In this document: piece by piece, positions 34,008 through 43,885 of the stretch
Layout of the letters: each line of letters opens with the position of its first letter
How positions within the stretch are numbered: the stretch's first letter is position 1
From: Tetrapyrgos nigripes
Taxonomy: Eukaryota > Basidiomycota > Agaricomycetes > Agaricales > Campanellaceae
Assembly: GCA_013368315.1 (NCBI GenBank)
Contig: JAACJM010000101.1
Coordinates: 124,001 to 188,000, forward strand
Reading direction: 5' to 3'
DNA length: 64,000 nucleotides
The notes under the pieces: model-generated
Database searches by the model: none
What the model saw: the letters and a program-made list of their open reading frames with translations, nothing else
What the model was told of the DNA's origin: nothing
Made by a program: the position numbers and the translations under genes

Positions 34008-34431
34008 ACCACTTTCCTCAGTCCCCTCTCTCTGCAACTGTTCCAATTCCTCACAATCAACCTCATCCATCCATTTTTTAAGCTCCTGTCTCCAACCTGC
34101 ATGAGAAGCAGTGTAAATTGTGAATGGCTTCTTTCCAGTATCAATAAAATTGTTGTCATCCAATAGATCTTTTTATCGAGGCAATGCTAATAGAGTTTGT
34201 ACATGTTCATTGGAATGATACCACTTTCCTCAGTCCCCTCTCTATGCAACTGTTCCAATTCCTCACAATCAACCTCATCCATCCATTTTTGAAGCTCCTG
34301 TCTCCAACCTGCATGAGAAGCAGTGTAAATCATGAATGGCTTCTTTCCAGTATCAATAAAATCGTTGTCATCCAATAGATCTTTTTATCGAGGCACTGCT
34401 AATAGAGTTTGTACATGTTCATTGGAATGAT
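34008..34431 (-). repeat. 212-bp tandem duplication within the hAT gene
   Basis: Units 34008-34219 and 34220-34431 both run from ACCACTTTCCTCAGTCCCCT to TGTTCATTGGAATGAT with only a few substitutions. The duplication repeats the C-terminal segment TASHAGWRQEL through the following intergenic-like bases. Low divergence means it happened after the gene was already in place. Confidence 0.92.
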
Positions 34432-36283
34432 TCTTATGCTTTGAACAGATATCCACAACTCAGCCTTTCATCTGCTGAGACCTAATCTTTGCTTGAACCT
34501 AAAATCCAAAGGTGTAGTTTAGGATTCTCAGTTGCAGGTGGCATGTAGAATATATGTAGATACTTGCCTTGGTCATTTGCTGAAGGTGAGGAAGCTTCAG
34601 ACAGTTGCACAATTGAGTTTTTGTGATTTTCAAGTTAGAGAAAAGCCACTCATCAGTGACAGAGTTCACAACTACTGTCAAAATCAAGATCGCAAACTCT
34701 GCTAACTCAGAGACTGCTGGCATCTCAAGACAGTGCTCCCAGAATTGTATGGGATCATTGTCCTAAGATGTGAGTAGTCTAGAAGCATTCAGAATTCAGG
34801 AAATACTGGAACATACAAAAGTTTTTTGAACAGTATCTTCATTGGCCTTAAAGTTACAAAAGTCTCTAGTCCATGACATATACTGCATGAATGCCTTTGC
34901 AACATCAACCTCTGATTTTTCCTTGGCCAAGTTGAACTCAGCAAGTTGTTCATCTGTGAGGCCTGAGTGAGGAGGACAGTAATTGAGATGTTGATAAAAC
35001 TAGTGATCAAAATGAAAGCATAAGCTTGAGTACAGGCTCTCAACTAGCACTCACCTTCTTGAAGTACTCCAGCAAAGTCCAAATTCCAATCTTCGCAGCT
35101 TCTCCGAACTGATCCAACTGCTCAAATGGATTCAAGACCATAGCAAACAGGAAAAACTCCTGATCATAAGACTTCCACCTCTTTTCCAATCGCTTCTTCA
35201 TTCCATCCCTGACTGCAGGCTTTGTATGACAACTAAAATGCAGAAAAAGACCACCAAGGACAAGTAGTACTTGGTCTGGATGTACTTTATTGCCTTGGCA
35301 AATATTGACAGCATAGCAGATTGGCTCAATATCTTCCACAACAGACCTGAGGCCATTCCAGAATGTGTTGTCCATAATGAGATCACATTGTTTATTCACA
35401 GAGTCCTCCATCTCCTCCTTCCTTTGGTTGTTCTTCTCTGCACCAACCTGCGCTGCAATAATATCTCTGTGTTTGAGAAAAGTGGCATGCTGAAGAGGAT
35501 CCTCAAGATCATGAAGGTGATCAAAAGAGCAAAAATGTGTGGTCCAGCATGTAAGATTCACCATGATATAAGCCAGTGGCTCACTCAGCTCAGGACTTTT
35601 CCCTAAAAGCTCAGATGCATCCTCTGAATAACCAGCTGCTTCCTTGTTCTCTTTGAAGTAATCACCAAGAGCAAGTTGGCACTGTGATATCAACAGTATA
35701 TGAAATCAAAGCACTTACCTGATGAGTAGTGCAAGGAGTACCCAACAACACAGTCGCTTTTTAACAAGTAACTTATGCCCCACACCACCACCATCACTAT
35801 CTGTTGTAAACACAACAACATTACACTTGTACTTGACTTCGGTACAGTCAATCATATCTTTGTAGGCTTCACAAAAGGATACTGCATCCTTTTTGTCCTT
35901 ATTAGTTTTCTGAAGCTCAATAAGATATGGCTGGTATGCATCAGGCAATAAGATTTCGCATAAAAATGCATACCATACCTGGAAAGATGCAATGGTCTAT
36001 CCATCAGTCCTGTACAAAAATGTCAACCTCTTGAAAAGAATGTGATAAAGCAAACTTGAATCATTGATATACATATGACATGGTGACATTCTGCTTATTG
36101 AGCGTCTCAATGAGTTCCTCCTCAACTTCCTCATATGCTTCATCAAGAATCTGGCCAGCAAGCTCTTGACGCTCTGGTATGACATCCGATGCCTGTGAAC
36201 GAAACATCAGAAGAAGTGTGATCACTTCAGAGTCATGTATCCAGCAGAATGGGAGATTTGCAGATGCAGTCACATGGCTAAAT

Positions 36284-37062
36284 TAGTGATATGCAGGCCA
36301 GGGCCTAAAGCCCAAAGCCTGGGGCCAGCCTGGGCACACCACATATTGCAAATTTTTAGAGTTTTAGACTTTGACACTGCTCCTTGTAGATGGCTTTGCT
36401 GGTCAAAATATTATACTTTCACATTGAAATCATGCTGGGTTAAAGTTTTCAAAGCCCATCATCAATGTAGATTGACAGTAATTTTCATTTGATTTCCATT
36501 TTGGACAGGGTATTTAGGTGACTGATGCTGCGATCACAATTTGCATGTCCCCAAAGCAATGAAAAATAATGTTGGACTGGCAGATGAGTGCTTTGACTCT
36601 ATATGAGCAAGCTTGCAGTTTGAGATGCAATTATTCAATCATCAATGCAGTGTCATTGTATTTGCTGTCCAGGGTGTTGCAGGCACAATTCAAGACACAG
36701 GAATGACATCAGGCCCTGCCACTTCAGCAAAATTATACAATGTAGGAAAATGCTATATTAGATATGTCTGGGTGGGGTCTCAAGTCAGACCAACATAGTG
36801 TAATAAAATTTATTTTCTGTACTCCCTTGTCCAAAACTGAGTACATTTCAGAGGGACAAAGTATAGTGGGGGGGATGGGAGGATGTAGTGTACTAGTATT
36901 ATAGATGAATCTAGGTACATGGTCTTCACATATGCCTACAGTCATTTTTTGTCAGTAAAGCCCTGGGCCTAGGGCCAGACTTTGGTTTTTGCAAGGCCTG
37001 AGTTCTACAAAACCTGGCCCAAGCCCAGGGCTTCAGGCCTGGCCCTGGCCTGCACATCACTA
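36284..37062. repeat. hAT-type MITE inside the hAT transposase gene
   Basis: Ends TAGTGATATGCAGGCCAGGG and inverted TAGTGATGTGCAGGCCAGGG; flanking 8-mers GGCTAAAT and GGCCAAAT. Removing it joins the two halves of the transposase reading (IKKQFGH|VTASANLPF). GGCC- and GGGCC-rich palindromes form both subterminal regions. 779 bp, non-coding. Confidence 0.92.
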
Positions 37063-37778
37063 GGCCAAATTGCTTCTTGATGGCCTTCTTTTGCTCATCT
37101 CTGAATGGAATATCTGGTCCCTTGGGAAGTTTGAGGGTCTGCTGTCAAGTTTCTTTCTCTTCAAAGGTGGAGAGGAAGTCCCCTCCCCATCCACAGACTT
37201 GTCATCAGCTTCTGTACCCTCATCTTCTCCCTTCTCACCAGACTTGAGCTCTTGCACAACCTTTTTACCCTGCTTCGACACATTGGCATCATAGTGTACT
37301 TGGTGCCATTGACACTAGTAACCTGTGTGAAGGCTACAAGGTCATGAGAGACAGGCAATGTCATACAAATAAGACACACACCAGTGACAAACCATGTGCT
37401 GTTCAAATTAAAAACCTCCTTTCCATTTTCGTCCAATTGTATTGCAACTCCTGCTGGATGGTGCTTCTGAATGCACCTGAGACAGTAAGCTTGGTTGTGG
37501 GAAGAATTAGATTTGCCAGTGCTATGGTGAAAGAATTGCCAGAGGGGCCCAAGAAGAGGAGGCATGTCAAAGGAGGTTGTAGACAGGAATTTTCCTTAGT
37601 GCAGGTTGTCTGTCAATGACTCGCACTAAGCTTGATTATTAATCATGGGTACACATGGATTATTAAGGATAGTTAAGGGTTAATAAGGGTTGGGGCTGAT
37701 ACTAAGGCTTATCTTAAGGGCGTTCTTAAGGCTTAACTTAACTTAAGGGTTAAGCCTTATGACAATACTGGTCAGATT

Positions 37779-38171
37779 CAGTGTAATACCTTTCGTCATT
37801 TTCTTCGCTCATTTCCAAAGGTTTTGCAACCCAACTTTTGCAAAAATCAAGCTGATCATCACGATACAAAGCCTTCAATATCTGAAAGACCTCTACCAAC
37901 ACAGTAGACATTCATGCTCATGGGGACTATCACTCAGAAGATAATTACCTGGGCACCTCTTTAAAGGCCCAGATTTAGGGCAGGTTAACAGGTAAGAGAC
38001 TAAAAAATATCCAGTAACCAGGGTACCATTTGATTTTCAAAACCAATTTGATTCAATTTACTGCAATATACAGGAGGGAGGAGGATATGAGCTTGAGAGG
38101 AGGAGGGACACATTCTTCAATGTACATATGACCCTGGAGTACAAAATGCTTTATTGATACATCAGGAAAAC
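37779..38171. other. No gene recognised
   Basis: Flank between the hAT element and the large palindrome; no coding or structural signal seen. Confidence 0.5.
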
Positions 38172-38920
38172 CATCACAAGGAAAATTGCTGAAATTTTGG
38201 GAATTTGTTCAGAAGTGACCATCAATCAACAAATAAATGAAAATTTGCCAAAACTTTCCAAAGATTTGATGGATGGATTGAGGTTTCCTGGAGATTTTCA
38301 GAAATTTCCTCACATTTCCAACTCTCAACCATGCTTCTGCAAAGTTCAAAATTGTGGCTCTGATGCAGGGGAAATGCATGGTCTATGTATGATTTTTGAG
38401 CTAGAAGTAGACAGGCTCTCGAGAATGACAGCAATCCCAGTCAGTGAAGTCTAAAGGTTACAGTCTCTCTCCAGGGACTTTGGGGGAGGGGCCGGTGGGA
38501 GCAGGACAGACATCTTTGTAAAAACTTCTAAGCCTGTAGCTGACCTTGGCACTTGAGTTCTTGAGTGCCCAGGCCTTGGCAACTGTGATGCCATGTCAAG
38601 GAAACCTCAGGTATTCTCTTTCTTTCCTCTTGCTATCATCCCCGTCCCTCATTCAAAACTGACTTGGATACCCCCTAACATTGACATTACTGTGGTCTAC
38701 TGTCTAGGTGAGTACAATGTCTTTGCAATTCTGTGAGTTATGTTTGCTGATACATAGTTCTTTGTAGTACTCTGTTCTCTGCAGTTCTTGAGAAGATGTA
38801 AGGATGAGTCTTGGTGTGGTACATCTTGTCAATCAACTCCCCTCTTCCTGTCACTTACATCTATCATGAGACAGGTACACATTGCTGGATGTTGTGCAAT
38901 GCAGGGTACACAAAGGGTAC

Positions 38921-39354
38921 TGTCATGAGTCATATCTACAGGTACTCCTATCTCTCATTTTTCCATGCTTTCCCCTACATTCATTGTGACTCATATTGAC
39001 TTGTCTACCTTATAACACATGTACTTGAGTCTTATTGACTCATTTACTTACTCTGACTTGTTCTGACTCATATTGACTCATAGTTACAGTATATATACAG
39101 TAGCTATATCTGCATGTAACCCAGTCCTGATATTTTCAAACCCTAGTCTGCAATGCCACTGGTATTTCTCTGAACAACTGCTTTATCTCTGCGCTTATCC
39201 ATTCTGCTTCTATTTTGGCTTTATCTTTCCCGCAATATCAAGATATTTGCGACTGCCCAGCGGTTCCACACCTCAAGACCGTTCCGGACGACATAACCTT
39301 ATTCTCCTATTGGCATTCTTGACTTCGAGGTCCTTGCAGATACAGTCCCTGACA
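38921..39354. mobile_element. Solo LTR in the left arm of the palindrome
   Basis: 434 bp from TGTCATGAGTC to CAGTCCCTGACA, with GGTAC at 38916-38920 and 39355-39359. The right arm has the uninterrupted site (AAGGGTACTCAG complement at about 39680). TATA-like ATATATACAG lies near 39093. Its second half is CpG-rich compared with the palindrome around it. Confidence 0.93.
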
Positions 39355-39801
39355 GGTACTCAGTCTTGTAAGTTGACTTATAAGCTCCTCTCTGCCAGAG
39401 GCTAGCCAAAATGTGTGTCAAAAGCCTCAGAAAGGAGCTTGAAAATTCCAGAAAATTCCAGAAATACCAACTTTTGAGAGAGGGGTACTCTAAAATCTGC
39501 AGAAATCTTTAGACAACAGAAATTGACTGAAATTTCAGAAATTACCAGGTATTTCAGCAAATTTCTCCAGTACAGTTTCTCCATCATCTGGTGATACATG
39601 TGCTGTGATAAATGCACTGTAGAGCACACATTAGCCTCTGGCATAGAGGAGCTTATAAGTTGACTTACAAGACTGAGTACCCTTCATGTACCCTGCATTG
39701 CACAACATCAAGCAATGTGTACCTGTCTCATGATAGATGTGAGTGACAGGAAGAGGGGAGTTGATTGACAAGATGTACCACACCAAGACTCATCCTTATA
39801 T

Positions 39802-40252
39802 TGTCACTAGCAAACCATCCAAGTCACACAAAATGAGATCGATTGAGAGTAAGGAGAGATATAAAGAGACAAGAGTAAGCTGACTAGGCTCTACACTGCA
39901 TAGTAGTAGTATGGAGCAGTGATGAAGTGAACAAACTAAAGGACTAACTAGAATGTCTAGTGGTTTATATAGAAGAACAATGAATAAGTGATAGGAACAA
40001 GATAGGAGAAATGGGAGAAACATAGAAGAAAGTGGAAAAATGTAGGAGAAAGATAAGATCAATCGAATGGAAGATTGATTGATAGTTATTATAAAGTTTG
40101 ACAGGTTTTATAAGGTTTAAAGTCAGTAACATAATGTTCAAAAGGTTTTAAAAAGGTTTATCGAGGAAATGCAATAGATGAATGATCAGAAAATAGGTTC
40201 AATAATGAAGTAGAAGAGGAAGGAGGACAAAGAACTGTAGCAGTTCATGACA
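39802..40252. mobile_element. Solo LTR in the right arm of the palindrome
   Basis: 451 bp, TGTCACTAGC to GTTCATGACA, with TATAT at 39797-39801 and TACAT at 40253-40257. The left arm shows TTACAT uninterrupted, so the left duplication copy carries one C-to-T change. The minus-strand frame 39796-40062 is fortuitous. Confidence 0.88.
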
Positions 40253-40686
40253 TACATCTTCTCAAGCACTGCAGAGAACAGAGTACTACAAAGAACTATG
40301 TATCAGCAAACATAATTCACAGAATTGCAAGGATATTGTACTCACCTAGACAGTAGACCACAGTAATGTTGACCTTAGGGGTATCCAAGTCAGTTTTGAA
40401 TGAGGGAGGGGGGTGATAGCAAGAGGAAAGAAAGAGACACATGGCAGACTTTAAATGGACTTTCAAACTCTGCAGCCCAGTGTCACAGTTGCCAAGGCCC
40501 AGGCACTCAAGCGCTCAAGCGCTAAGGTCAGCCATGGACTTAGAAGTTTTTACAAAGATGTCTGTCCTGCTCCCACCAACCCCTCCCCCAAAGTCCCTGG
40601 AGAGAGACTGTAACCTTTAGAGTTCACTGACTGGGATTGCTGTCATTCTCAAGAGCCTGTCTACTTCTAGCTCAAAAATCATACAT

Positions 40687-41594
40687 TGTCAAGAACAGGT
40701 TCAGATAGGGACTGGATGCCTCTCAGGCCACCACACAGGAACCAAAGACGAAGCAATAAGGCAAATAGATGGTATAGATGAGTAAGCCAGTACTGGGCCA
40801 GAGTCTACATAGTACTGAGGACAATGCTGAGCAGTATGGATCAGAGGGACAGAAATGGACAGACTGAGGAACTATCTACAAAGCCCTGGAGTATATATAC
40901 AAAAGTGCGAAGGAGAACAAGATTAGATCAGCAGGTACTGATGGAAACAATCAAGGAATGATAATCAGGTATCTAAGTGATGTCAATATGTGTAACAGGT
41001 ACAGATATGATCTGTCAATCAGAGAAATGATGCATCAAAGAAGATGGAAGCCATAGGTACAAGGAACATGATCTAGAACCAAAGAAGCGAAGAATGATGG
41101 AAGGGAGAAGAATGATGGAAGGGAGAAGAATGATGGAAGGGAGAAGAATGATGGAAGGGAGAAGAATGATGGAAGGGAGAAGAATGATGAAAGGAGAACA
41201 AAGAACAGGGTCTAGAAGCGAAGGCATGAAGGGATTCATGACATACATAGACCTGTTAAGCAGGCATGGTACAGTCCTGTACACTACTAAACGCAGTGGC
41301 AACTATGCAACTTACTTGTTAGGCTTGTTAGAGGCTTGTAGAGCGATGTGGGTTAAGTATAAAACTTGTTATTTGGAGGACTATCTACATGTCCTTATAT
41401 ACCTTTGAGGAGGTACAAATACATGTAAACTAATACTAGAGTAATAATAAGATTCTATTGTATTTGATAGAACAATGCTGGTTTCATACACTATTGTCGT
41501 CCTACATCTATTGTCTATATAATCTTATTGTTCTATTTATAACTACTACTATTGTTCTACATAGACAATGTTGATGGCTGCAACTCAATGCGCA
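40687..41594. mobile_element. Probable solo LTR with minisatellite in the right arm of the palindrome
   Basis: The palindrome pairing breaks after ATCATACAT (40686) and resumes near 41600. The insert begins TGTCAAGAAC and ends ATGCGCA; the flanking 5-mers are TACAT and TACTT. An alternative end three to four bases later would give TACAT on both sides. At 908 bp it is long for a solo LTR, partly because of the 18-bp minisatellite. Confidence 0.65.
41085..41200. repeat. 18-bp minisatellite, about six units
   Basis: The unit GAAGAATGATGGAAGGGA is repeated almost perfectly about six times. It creates an open frame of MMEGRR repeats on the plus strand, which I do not regard as a gene. Confidence 0.9.
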
Positions 41595-41817
41595 TACTTA
41601 CATGGCTTTTAGTATTCCCCTCCACCAGAGCCACACTTTTGAACTTTGCAGAAGCATCCTCAAGAGTCAGAAATGTGAGGAAATTTCTGAAAATCTCCAG
41701 GGAAACTCAATCCATCCATTAAAGCTTTGGAAAGTTCAGCAAAATTTCATTTATTTCTTGATTGATGGTTGCTTCTGAACAAATTCCTGAAATTTCAGCA
41801 AGTTTCCTTGTGATGAT

Positions 41818-42284
41818 AGTTTGTACAATGACTCACAGATTTTGAATAAACAAGATCATGTGCAACGCTGGAAAAGGCAATGTGGCTGTGCATAAGTCAA
41901 TGCCATTGACGTGTGCACAGCCAGCCTTCTTCTACTTATACCTACACATTGCGGAGTTACCTGCAAGTTGACCCAGAGAAAAAATTGCCAAAGCTTCCTT
42001 GCGCAACAGGTTTTGTGCAAGTGGAAGTAAGGTACTACATACTCAGAAGGAGACCCAAACTTGCAAGTACTTGTCCAGATCCCAGAATTAAGGGTTGCAA
42101 GAAAATATAGAAATGTACATAGTATATTACAATAAAGAAGGGGAGCTTCATCCGTGAATGTGTTACCTCAATCTACAAGCACATACACTGCGTAAAATTC
42201 TTCACTACCTCATATCGATGATCTAACAAAAACACCACTACTGACACAAACTGTACCTCCAGTACTGTCAGACAAGGTCATGTC
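41818..42284. other. No gene recognised
   Basis: There is a short hairpin at 41880-41926 (GGCTGTGCATAAGTC with GTGTGCACAGCC). The frame 41913-42110 is not recognised. Confidence 0.45.
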
Positions 42285-42859
42285 CACTAGAGCTCCCAGT
42301 GGATTGGATGCTGTTCAGATGCCAATCTGGCAGATGGTATCTATCGGATGACTGGATCATCTGCAGATAGCTGCTACATATACTGACTATTGTAGCTTTA
42401 CGGGGCATGTATAAATCTCTCTCTGATGACCTCTTTCTGAATGGTTTTCTTCAGGTTTTTTGTTGTATTTACTACTTATAAGTAATGCACAACTAAATTT
42501 TGACATTTTCTATGAGTACTAAGCATAAATTTAAGCAACAGTATTAAAAACTACTTGCACCCTGCAAAGTTGTAACTTTCTCATGCTGAGCTCAGACAAA
42601 GTGACATCAACAAAGATGCCCTAGCATGTTGAGAGGTATTGGATGATAGCTGCATATACCTGAGAACACTGACCCAAAGAGAGAATTATGGTCACTACAA
42701 GCACTTCTCAACATCCTTCATACATCCAGCAGTGATCCTGCAGATGGTTGGATGGGTATCTGTTGGATGGTGCTCACCAGAAGCCCCATCCATAATCCAA
42801 ATCCAAGGCCTCATTGATGGATAGATATCAGATGATCTGATCCACTAGGAGCCCTAGTG
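42285..42859. repeat. CACTA-ended non-autonomous element
   Basis: Ends CACTAGAGCTCCCAGTGGAT and inverted CACTAGGGCTCCTAGTGGAT. Flanking trinucleotides are GTC and CTC (one mismatch). 575 bp with repeated GGATGATCTG/CAGATCATC-like subterminal motifs. It matches CACTA (EnSpm) termini; no transposase is encoded. Confidence 0.82.
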
Positions 42860-43885
42860 CTCACATAAAAATTGGTACAGACACCTCTGCATCTGTTTCC
42901 TCTCATTCTCAAAATCTGCATCTGCATCTACTTCTACATCCTCATCAGCCAGCCAAACTAGAGTTGCAGCTACAGCTGCAGGTGTAGCTGTACCTACTCT
43001 CATTATTACTCAAGGATGCTTTTCTGTGGAACCTCCTCTAGTGTGGAAGTGGTACAGAGACCTGATTCATTGGGAATGGCAATAAACACGCCAATGCTTT
43101 TGCATCCTCATCCCCATCCTCATACTATTGTAACTTGTAAACCACCTTGCCAAAAGGCCAGCAATGATAGCTCTGGCTATCATTGTGAGATCTGCTATAT
43201 ATACCAAATGTGTACTCACTCACACAACCACCAATATGAGGTGAGGCACTGGTCACTATATTTTTGAGTGACTGGTCACATTTTCTGTGACATGTGCACC
43301 ATAACTCTGTTTTTCATAAGAAAATCTGGATTCTCTGCAGTTAAATAGCTTAGTACATTACAGTTAAGCTTAGCAGCAGAGCTGTTAATGATTAAAGCTT
43401 TAGTGTGTAGTCCAAGATAAATTTTTGAAAGACTCAAAGAGGATTTCAACACAGAAAAATCATGTGAAATCATTTTCCCATGAGTGGAAGATCTGTGTCA
43501 GGCCCAACTTTTTTTTGGCTGGCTCAGTTTCAAAAAAAACCAATTACTATAAATAGTAATCAGAACATGCATATTGGTGGGTTGGCAAGTCAAGGAGATA
43601 TATGAGGTATCTGAGAGTGAGTACAACCTGTCTCATTCCAACTGAGAGTAGACCTAATTCTGTGAATAAGGGGATCAATAGGGATTTGGACCCAACACCT
43701 AACAGCCAGCAAAGGAAGGTGTGCTGTACTCACTGTAAAATCAGCAAGGCTAACCCATCTCTATCTGGCATGATTTCGCACCTGTGAGTCAAGTGGCAAT
43801 CAATCAGACCTTTGTAAAGTGTGCATCTAATCTTTGGGGAAAGGCAGTTTGCTCTGATATGTGATTTGATGGAAAACACTGGTCT
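42860..43885. other. Unassigned; possible exon with a CxxC motif at 43710-43786
   Basis: The frame near 43715 reads RKVCCTHCKISKANPSL then GMISHL and meets a GTGAGT splice-like signal. It could be an upstream exon of the peptidase-like gene or of another decayed gene. A short simple-repeat zone lies at 42900-42990 (CTGCATCTGCATCTAC, AGTTGCAGCTACAGCTGC). Confidence 0.35.

Larger units (their letters stand above)
33843..37565 (-). pseudogene. hAT transposase (BED-type, dimerisation domain), inactive
   Basis: Minus-strand order. A BED-like zinc finger region at about 37565-37300 (WQFFHHSTG, AYCLRCIQKHH). A charged linker with PPLKRKK (37200-37130). After the MITE, IKKQFGHVTASANLPFCWI (37080/36275-36230) and PERQELAGQILDEAY. 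At 35950-35730, DMIDCTEVKYKCNVVVFTTD and SDGGGVGHKLL (RNase H-fold core). At 35690-35040 a long frame (LTCWTTHFCSFDHLHDL, VLNPFEQ). At about 34750-34560 the dimerisation block (PAVSELAEFAILIL, DEWLFSNLKITKTQL). Then HKNHSNEHVQTLLAVPR and the C-terminal KWLLIALDDLF. Stops and frameshifts (for example before KDLLDDND and in KKRLCCWV) make it a pseudogene. Confidence 0.88.
33641..37770 (-). mobile_element. Complete hAT transposon with perfect 8-bp target duplication
   Basis: Ends CAGTGTTGTCAATTAAGGGC (33641) and, inverted, CAGTATTGTCATAAGGCTTA (37770). GTCAGATT lies immediately outside both (33633-33640 and 37771-37778). TTAAGG/CCTTAA motifs crowd both subterminal regions (33650-33720 and 37650-37755). 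It is 4130 bp long including a 779-bp MITE at 36284-37062. It encodes a degenerate hAT transposase on the minus strand. The 6 bases after the right duplication (CAGTGT) repeat the first 6 of the element, so the target may have resembled the element tip. Confidence 0.93.
38172..41817. repeat. Large palindrome (foldback repeat) split by three LTR insertions
   Basis: The sequence from 38172 to about 39417 is complementary to about 39625-41817 in reverse, once insertions are removed. Landmarks: CATCACAAGGAAAATTGC (38172) pairs with AAGTTTCCTTGTGATG (about 41803); TGAGCTAGAAGTAGACAGGC (38398) pairs with CTGTCTACTTCTAGCTCA (about 40655); CTGCAGTTCTTGAGAAGATG (38780) pairs at 40257-40276; CTCTGCCAGAGGCTA (about 39397) pairs at 39630. 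Arms are about 0.8 kb without insertions, with a loop of about 200 bp. One solo LTR is in the left arm and two LTR-like insertions are in the right. No protein is recognised; the 85-residue frame at 38197-38454 is not duplicated as an open frame in the other arm. Confidence 0.88.

Noticed and set aside
41094..41408. Open frame encoding MMEGRR repeats
   Set aside because: It is the translation of an 18-bp minisatellite inside an LTR-like insertion; there is no other coding evidence.
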